A stretch of 64,000 bases of DNA, taken from NCBI GenBank assembly GCA_001972305.1, contig BDDD01000264.1, positions 126,679 to 190,678 on the forward strand, read 5' to 3'. Position 1 is the stretch's first letter. Each line of letters starts with the position of its first letter. A program made the translations under genes and the position numbers. The notes under the pieces were generated by a model, which saw only the letters and a list, made by a program, of their open reading frames with translations, searched no databases and had not been told where the DNA came from. Below are positions 57,244-64,000 of the stretch, in pieces. The stretch is from Cephalotus follicularis (Eukaryota > Streptophyta > Magnoliopsida > Oxalidales > Cephalotaceae).

Positions 57244-60200
57244 TCATGTAGCTTCACGCTCAGAATGGTTCTTCCACAAGACATTGACAAAAGGAATGGT
57301 CTTGCTTCTTGTAACCCTTTCCTGTCGATCCAGAATAGCTTCATCCTCCTCCTCACAAGATAAATCCTCTTGAATCCTGTCCAAAGGATAGTGGACCACG
57401 TGCAAGGGATGGTGCTGATAACCCCTCAACATATACACATGGAACACATTATGGACATGTGATAACTGTGGAGGCAATGCTAACCGATATGCAACTGCGC
57501 CAACCTTCTCCAGAACTTCGAATGGTCCTATAAACCGAGGACTCAACTTCCCTTTCAAGCCAAAATGACGAACTCCTTTCCAAGGTGAAACCTTTAAAAA
57601 CACATGCTCACCTACTTCAAACTCCAAGTCCCTCCGATGTTTGTCTGCATAACTCTTCCGTCGGGATTGAGCTACCTTCAATCTTTCCCTATCTATAGTC
57701 ACTTTATCAGTAGTGATCTGGACTAGCTCGGGTCCCTCAATAACACTTTCTCCAACCTCATCCCAACACGTCGGAGCTCGACACTTCCTCCCTATAAAGC
57801 CTCAAACGGAGCCATCCGAATGCTAGCACGCCAACTGTTATTGTAGGCAAACTCCACCAAGCTCAAATACTCATCCCAGTTTCCAGTCCACTCTAAAGCA
57901 CAAGACCTCAGCATATCCTCTAAAGTCTGGATGGTCCTCTTAGACTGTCCATCTGTCCGCGGATGGAAAGTTGTACTGAAATTGAGCCTTGTACCCCACG
58001 CCTTCTGAAACCCTTTCCAAAACAGCGAAGTGAAATGGGGATCCCTATCCGAAATAATGGATACAAGTGTCTCGTGAAGTCTCACTATCTCTTGCTGCAA
58101 AACCTCCGTCAATCAGTCCGCAGAAAAATCCTCTAGGATAGCCAAGAATTGAGCCGATTTGGTCAATCAATCCACCACTACCCAGATAGCATCATTCCTC
58201 CTAAAAGTCCTTGGCAAACCCGTAACAAAATCCATCGCCATTCTCTCCCATTTCCATACTGGAATCTCCAACCCTGAACAAACAAATTCAAGTCCAAACT
58301 TTCCATATCTGATATCAACTGCGGCTGAGTAAGCAAAGCCGCTACACTGCCAGAACTCTTCCTACTTAGAGCATCAGCTACCACATTAGCCTTACCAGGG
58401 TGGTACTGAATATTAATATCGTAATCCTTCAGAAGCTCCAACCACCTTCTCTGACCCATGTTCAACTCCTTTTGAGTGAAAATGTACTTGAGACTCTTGT
58501 GATCGATGAAAATGTGACAAGTTTCTCCGTACAAATAATGCCTCTAGATCTTCAACGCAAAAACAATTGCTGCCAACTCAAGGTCATGTGTAGGGTAGTT
58601 CACTTCATAGGGCTTAAGCTGTTTGGAAGCATAAGCTATCACATGACCATGTTGCATCAATACACATCCCAAACCCTTCTTAGAAGCATCACTGTAAATC
58701 TGGTATCCAGCTGACCTAGATGGCAAACGAAGAATCGGTGCAGACACAAGACCATTCTTCAACTTTTCAAAGCTTGCCTCCCGTTCTTCATTCCACACAA
58801 ACTTAGCTCCCTTCCTCATAAGCTGAGTCAGTGGCAAGGCTATGGAGGAAAAGCCTTCCACAAACTGCCTATAGTAACAAGCCAAACCCAAAAAACTCCT
58901 AACCTCCGTCACTGTGGTAGGTCTCGGCCATTTAACCTTGTCATGATCCATACTGATACCTTCAGCTTTACCACGTGGCCTAAGAATGCCACCTGTTCCA
59001 ACCAGAACTCACATTTTGAAAACTTCTCATATAGTTTATTCTTCCTCAAGATCCCCAGCACTATACGAAGTTGATCTTCATGTTCCTCCTTCGACTTTGA
59101 GTACACAAGAATATCATCGATAAACACAATTACAAACAAATCCAAGAACTCATGAAACACCCGATTCATCAAATCCATGAAGACTGTTGGTGCATTGGTA
59201 AGTCTGAACGGCATCACCAGAAACTCCTAATGCCCATACCGTGTACGAAAAGCAATCTTAGGTACGTCTTCATCTTTTACCCATAGCTGATGATATCGAG
59301 ACCTCAAATCTATTTCAGAAAAATACCTCGCACCTTGGAGTTGATCAAATAAGTCGTCAATCCTAGGCAAAGGGTATTTGTTCCTGATAGTAATCCGATT
59401 CAATTCTCTGTAATCTATGCACAACCTCATAGAACCGTCCTTCTTCTTAACAAACGGAACCGGAGCACCCCACGGCGAAACACTTGGCCGGATGAAACCC
59501 GGATCTAACAACTCTTGCAACTGCTCCTTCAGCTCTTGCAACTCAAGCGGTGCCATCCTATATGGTGCTTTAGATATAGGTCCCGCCCCAGGAATGAGCT
59601 CGATGGTAAACTCCACTTCTCGTTGCGGTGGCAATCCCAGTAACTCCTTCGGAAAAAAATTTGAAAACTCTCTAACCACAGGATAATCCTCAAGGCGAGG
59701 CTCATCCTTAGAGACATCTTTCACAACAGCTAAGAATCCCTCAACGCCCTTAGCCACCAACCTCTGAGCCTTCAAAACTGAAATAATCTTAACATCCTTC
59801 TTCGACCATGAACCTTGATAAATAAAATCAGATATATCCACATCTCCAAACAAAATCCTCCGAGCGTGACAATCAATCGTAGCTCGATGACGATCCAACC
59901 AGTCTATGCCAAGAATCATATAAAAATCATGCATATCAATAGGGAGAAGGTCCGCCTCACGAACCTTGTCATCGAACGTAACAGGGCAATCACAGAAATA
60001 CTCAGATATCATAACATAAGTCCCCACAAGGGTCGAAAGAACCAAAACTGGGTCCAAAGACTAAGAAGGCACCCCAAGATGTCGAACAAAAGATCTCGCT
60101 ACCATAGAGTGAGTCGATCCACTATCATACAATACAAAAGCCCTATGGTTACCAACAAAAAGAAAACCCGAAACAGTACCTGGAGCATTTGATGCCTGAT

Positions 60201-61310
60201 GAGTTGTCAATGCGAAGACTCTTCCTCCCACATTGCATCGTCCTGCATTTCCACCATTACCGCTCCTCTCCTTTGCACGAGGGTCTGGACAATCCATAAA
60301 ACGATGACCCAGCTGTCCACATAAAAAGCATTCCCTAGTAGCCTTGTAACACGTTCCAACCGGATGCCTCTTACCACAAGTGTCACACTGTGCAATCTAA
60401 ACATTGGGGTTACCCCCACCACCAGCTCCCTGAGCTTGCCTCTTATCAATACCTTGCTGACGCTACTATCCTCCACCCTTGTTCTAATCATTATTCTTTT
60501 TATGCTGCTTACTGTCACGGCCTTTATTCCACTGACCACCTTTTCCATTATTTTGTTGCCCAGAACTCTGACCCTGAGCATCACCTCTGCCCCGCTTCCT
60601 TTCTCCTTCTTGTCGAGCTGCCTGAAAATCTAACCTCTCAATCTCTATGTTCTTCGCAGCATTGGCAACTTCAGAAACATCAGCAAATCTTGAACTTATC
60701 AGTTTGCCCCTGAGTTGATAGTGCAACTTCCACTTAAACTTCTCAGCCTGTTCCTCTGCCGTCCCAGCCACGGATCCAGCAAAGCCTGCCAATCTGGTGA
60801 ACCGATCTAAGAACTCAGTAACTGACTCTCCATCTTTTTGCCTTGTATTCACATACTCCCTTGCATAAACCTCCTTGTCAGCAGTGGGAAAATACTACTG
60901 ATAGATGACTTCACAAAACCCCGACCAGGATAAAGCATTAATAAATCTTCCACCCTTAGCCAACCTCAAGGTCTTCCACCACCTTTGAGCGTCACCTTCC
61001 ATCTTGTAAGCAGCCAACTTAACTTTCTGCTCATCATCACAACCCAACACATCAAAAATTTTCTCCATGTGTGCAACTCGGGGCTCAGCCTCAACTGGTG
61101 TCGGTGCTGAGCTAAAAGATTGTGATCGCTGCTTCTGGAACCTCTCAAGCCAGACATATACTGGTGTGTCGGGCCAGTCCTCAGCTCCCCTATCGGCATA
61201 ATCATCAGCTGGTGCATTCTCCTCAGCAACTTGCGCTCGGCGACCTTGTCTCGTATTTTGTTGGTGCTTAACTCGATTAACCTCTTGAGCCACTGCCTAT
61301 CTCACCAACT
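57244..61310 (-). pseudogene. Gag-Pol remains of element K (chromovirus)
   Basis: In sense order, Gag is at 60.5-61.3 kb (KIFDVLGCDDEQKVKLAAYK). A knuckle region is near 60.3-60.4 kb, and protease at 59.85-60.2 kb (DSGSTHSMVARSFVRHLG). RT is at 58.95-59.6 kb ([34 protein letters not shown]). RNase H is at 58.35-58.75 kb ([13 protein letters not shown]). The integrase core is at 57.8-58.25 kb (FHPRTDGQSKRTIQTLEDML). The GPY/F module is at 57.45-57.65 kb (PRFIGPFEVLEKVG) and the chromodomain-like end at 57.24-57.4 kb (AILDRQERVTRSKTIPFVNV). Tekay-like. A fossil with about eight to ten breaks. Confidence 0.87.
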
Positions 61311-61549
61311 CGTCCACATCAGACTCATTTCTGACGTCTTCCCGTGCCCCAGCTGGTGCAGTTCTCTAAGGGGTATTCCTTGTTCAAACCATCTATGCAA
61401 CAAAAACCAGGACAAGATAGAGACAAAAAGAATCAGAAAGCTGAAACAACAGACATATCGAAAAGACCATAACGAAATAGCCCTAACCCAAAGTCTACCC
61501 AATGTCACGGGTCAAACCTAGTTAGGTTTTCTAAGGAACCAAACATATT

Positions 61550-61560
61550 CTCTGATACCA
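61550..61560 (-). other. Primer-binding site of element K
   Basis: On the minus strand TGGTATCAGAG lies 5 nt from the 5' LTR end. Initiator Met-tRNA type. Confidence 0.8.
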
Positions 61561-61565
61561 CAATC

Positions 61566-64000
61566 TGTAACACCCCCGAACGATGGGAGCCCTTACAGGT
61601 CATAATACATAACACATCTAAACATGAACTCAAAACATAAACTAATCTTTATTCAAAAATATGTGGTGGTCTAAAACATAATCTGACAACATAACATAAT
61701 CTGAAAACATAGTCTGAAACTTTTAACATAAACCAACATCATAATCCAAAGTCATAATCTGGAAAGCATAACATTGTTCAAAAGACAGGCCCTAACATGA
61801 CCATAGGACAACAAAAACTCAATAGGATCAAACTCCTAGATGATCCTCAGATATAGGTGGACATCACTCATCACGCATTTCCCAGATACTCCTGATAACC
61901 TGCCGCATGGAAACAAAAACGTAGCTGAGCAAATCTCAGTACGGATAAGGAATGTAAAACAGTAAACATATATTTAAAAGATATATAAATAAATATCTTA
62001 AAATCATGATTTTCCTGTAAAACATGATTGAAATATACTTTAATAAGTAAAACAGAATATTCATAATAAACAGTTATGAAATCGCACCATTTCTGAATAT
62101 TCAATTTTTTTTGAATTTCCGAAAACATCTGTATGGAAAAATATCATAATTTATCTGATTTAATAATTCCATACAGAGATCTGATGTACATATATATAAG
62201 TACAAGGGGTTCGCGAGGCCCACATGCCAAACGAAAAGACATGTATGGCACTACACAATCAATCCAAAAACCGAATCCGATAATAGCTAGAGTCAACTCA
62301 TATGCCTCAAATGGATCCATACCCTACCCTCAGGATATATATAAAGAGAGACGCCGTAGACCGATCACACCGCCATGGTAGGTGTCATGTCCTCCGTGCC
62401 AAAGAACATGCCTATGATACCTCATAGGTAAGTTTTTATCTGTATGTTATTATTCTAAAAATAATCTAAAACATAAACAGATTTCCCAAAAAAAATTCTG
62501 AACATATCCAAAATCATAATCATATCCCTATTAACATCCGAAAGTGAAAGTCATGTTCGTTTAATCAAATATTGGCACACTTTCGAAGGTGAAAGTCATA
62601 CCCGTTTCACATATTTCTGATAGTGAAAGTCATGCTCAATTTATAAAATCAGTAATGTTTAACTTTATTCATAAAGTAATAAAACAAATTTTGTTCAAAT
62701 AAAGCAGAATATCCGAGAACGAAAAATTCCATTTCAATACCATTAGAAGATAGCGAAAAATATCCGTACATTAATCATAAAAGTGAAACTAAACTGTTTC
62801 AATAAAATCAGATTAAGATAGCCAAAGAACTATAGTATCCGTACCTTACGCGATCACAGAATAACTTTATGAAAAGATCGACAATTTCTAAACTGCCCCA
62901 TGGTAGCACAAAAATCTATAAAATACAAAATCATTCATATAAGGACTTCAAATGAACTACAGGCATTAAATCAGAAGTATAACTGTGTTTAAAAATGACC
63001 CCGATCCATCAGAAGAACAAACGGATAAGGAAATTTGAAAGTAGAAATTTTCTAGACTCACCAGCCAACTGTAACAGGACTCCAATCGACTGTTCGAAGC
63101 CTGGTAGTCGACTACCCAACATGGCCAGCAGACTACACAAGCAGAACTGCAGCCAGTTGACTGGGACAGGGGTCCAGTCGACTGTGCAAGACATAGCAAT
63201 TGACTGATCAGGAAGACAGTCGACTACACAATGTATAACAACCGGCTATACTGGGCGACAGAACACAAATTCTAACAGTCCTATGCAATTTTTCTGTCAA
63301 AAATCTGGATATCACATTACCAGAGGATCACAACCATTTAAATAGGACTCTATAAGGTATTTAAAACATAAAGAGAACACAGAATTAAAAATGAGTATGT
63401 AGATAGTGGCTAAGCTTAAAGAGAATGCTAATCTCTGCATATGTACAATTATACAATTATCAATGCATAAATCATCAGCTTATCATATCCAAATTAAAGC
63501 ATAAACAGGACACTTAAAAGCTATTAAAAGACTCACAAACAATAACAAGACAGAGTGTGGCAGGAATCAAAACGGAATTCTAACAGCCTGTATAGATATG
63601 CAAACGGATTCATAACAAAACAGGACAAACCATTATAGTAAAATAAGAAAACCAACCTGCAATGGTGACACAAAAACCGTAGAAGGAACACAACAATTTT
63701 CCAAGACTTACATGGTTGTTCAACAGGAAAAGGAAAAAGGGAAAAACACACAGATTCAAAGCCTGCCAACGTTATGCTTATCAAAGCAAAACAATCCATG
63801 AGTCTAACCATTAGAGAACAAACCTTATTGAAAAGATGAGACTGCAAGAAGAACACATTAATTTCCCCAAACTTGCAGACTCGACTACAACCAAGCGAGA
63901 GGGAGAGAATGGCACGAAACAGTGGACAAAAGGCATACTTAAACAGAAAAGAGAGGCAATTTCGGGAGGGAAAAGGAAAGAAGGAGAGATTTTGGGAGAT
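61566..64000 (-). repeat. 5' LTR of element K, cut by window end
   Basis: It matches 54397 onward along its whole visible length (about 2.43 of 2.75 kb). The palindrome array is at 63062-63248. Confidence 0.88.
63062..63248. repeat. Phased CAGTCGACTG array in K's 5' LTR
   Basis: Nine sites start at 63062, 63083, 63105, 63126, 63154, 63175, 63197, 63217 and 63239. The intervals are identical to those in the 3' LTR (21, 22, 21, 28, 21, 22, 20, 22), although several motifs differ by base changes. Confidence 0.92.

Larger units (their letters stand above)
54397..64000 (-). mobile_element. Element K: Tekay-like Ty3/gypsy chromovirus, broken, right end outside the window
   Basis: The 3' LTR is 54397-57141. 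The 5' LTR starts at 61566 and runs past the window end. A purine tract (57142-57159) and primer site (61550-61560) are in place, with full-order coding remains between. The first 370 bp of the two LTRs differ at about 32 positions by eye, so it is somewhat older than, or similar in age to, elements A and F. It is inserted in the CACTA transposon after ctacc (54392-54396). The right duplication is not visible. The coding region has about eight to ten breaks. The solo LTR at 11046-13834 belongs to the same family. Confidence 0.85.

Overview
This 64 kb window looks like repeat-rich (probably heterochromatic) DNA of a flowering plant, most likely a dicot with a large genome. Nearly all of it can be assigned to transposable elements. 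The evidence is Ty3/gypsy chromovirus (Tekay/Del-like) elements with 2-3.5 kb LTRs and initiator-Met-tRNA primer sites, a SIRE-type Ty1/copia element, a CACTA (En/Spm) transposon and a hAT-type MITE. No intact host gene, tRNA or rRNA gene was found. The species cannot be named from the sequence alone.

The window is a set of nested insertions, which I label by letter. Left block: a copia element C (about 199-21617, minus strand) is split by a solo LTR B1 (785-16696, 5-bp duplication gacta). B1 is split by a gypsy element A (3456 to about 15847, plus strand). The 3' LTR of A is split by a solo LTR of the K family (11046-13834, duplication gaaga).

Middle block: an old gypsy element D (21618-50954, minus strand) carries solo LTR I (23147-25785, duplication caacc) and solo LTR H (28125-48333, duplication catcg). 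H is split by solo LTR B2 (28777-46255, duplication aacta/aactg). B2 is split by gypsy element F (30526-42748, minus strand) and by a copia-like LTR G (42749-44824). F is split by solo LTR J (37265-40379, duplication tcctg). The stack D > H > B2 > F > J is five layers deep.

Right block: about 0.5 kb of unassigned sequence is followed by a CACTA element starting at 51488. It has subterminal repeats, a multi-exon minus-strand gene resembling Ptta/En/Spm transposase (with a 240-bp hAT-like MITE inside an exon) and the C-terminal end of a TNP2-type transposase that contains a 125-N assembly gap. This transposon is interrupted by gypsy element K (54397 to beyond 64000, minus strand). All retroelement coding regions are broken fossils. 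By-eye LTR divergence for A, F and K is roughly 6-9 percent, which suggests insertion a few million years ago under usual plant rates.

The most interesting signal does not depend on coding. The LTRs of many unrelated families here carry arrays or pairs of short palindromes (CAGTCGACTG, CAGAGCTCTG, AAGCGTCGACGCTT, RTCGAC and kin) spaced about 20-22 bp, that is two DNA helical turns. The spacing is kept between copies even where the palindromes have decayed. I do not know a description of this as a shared architecture across gypsy and copia LTRs.
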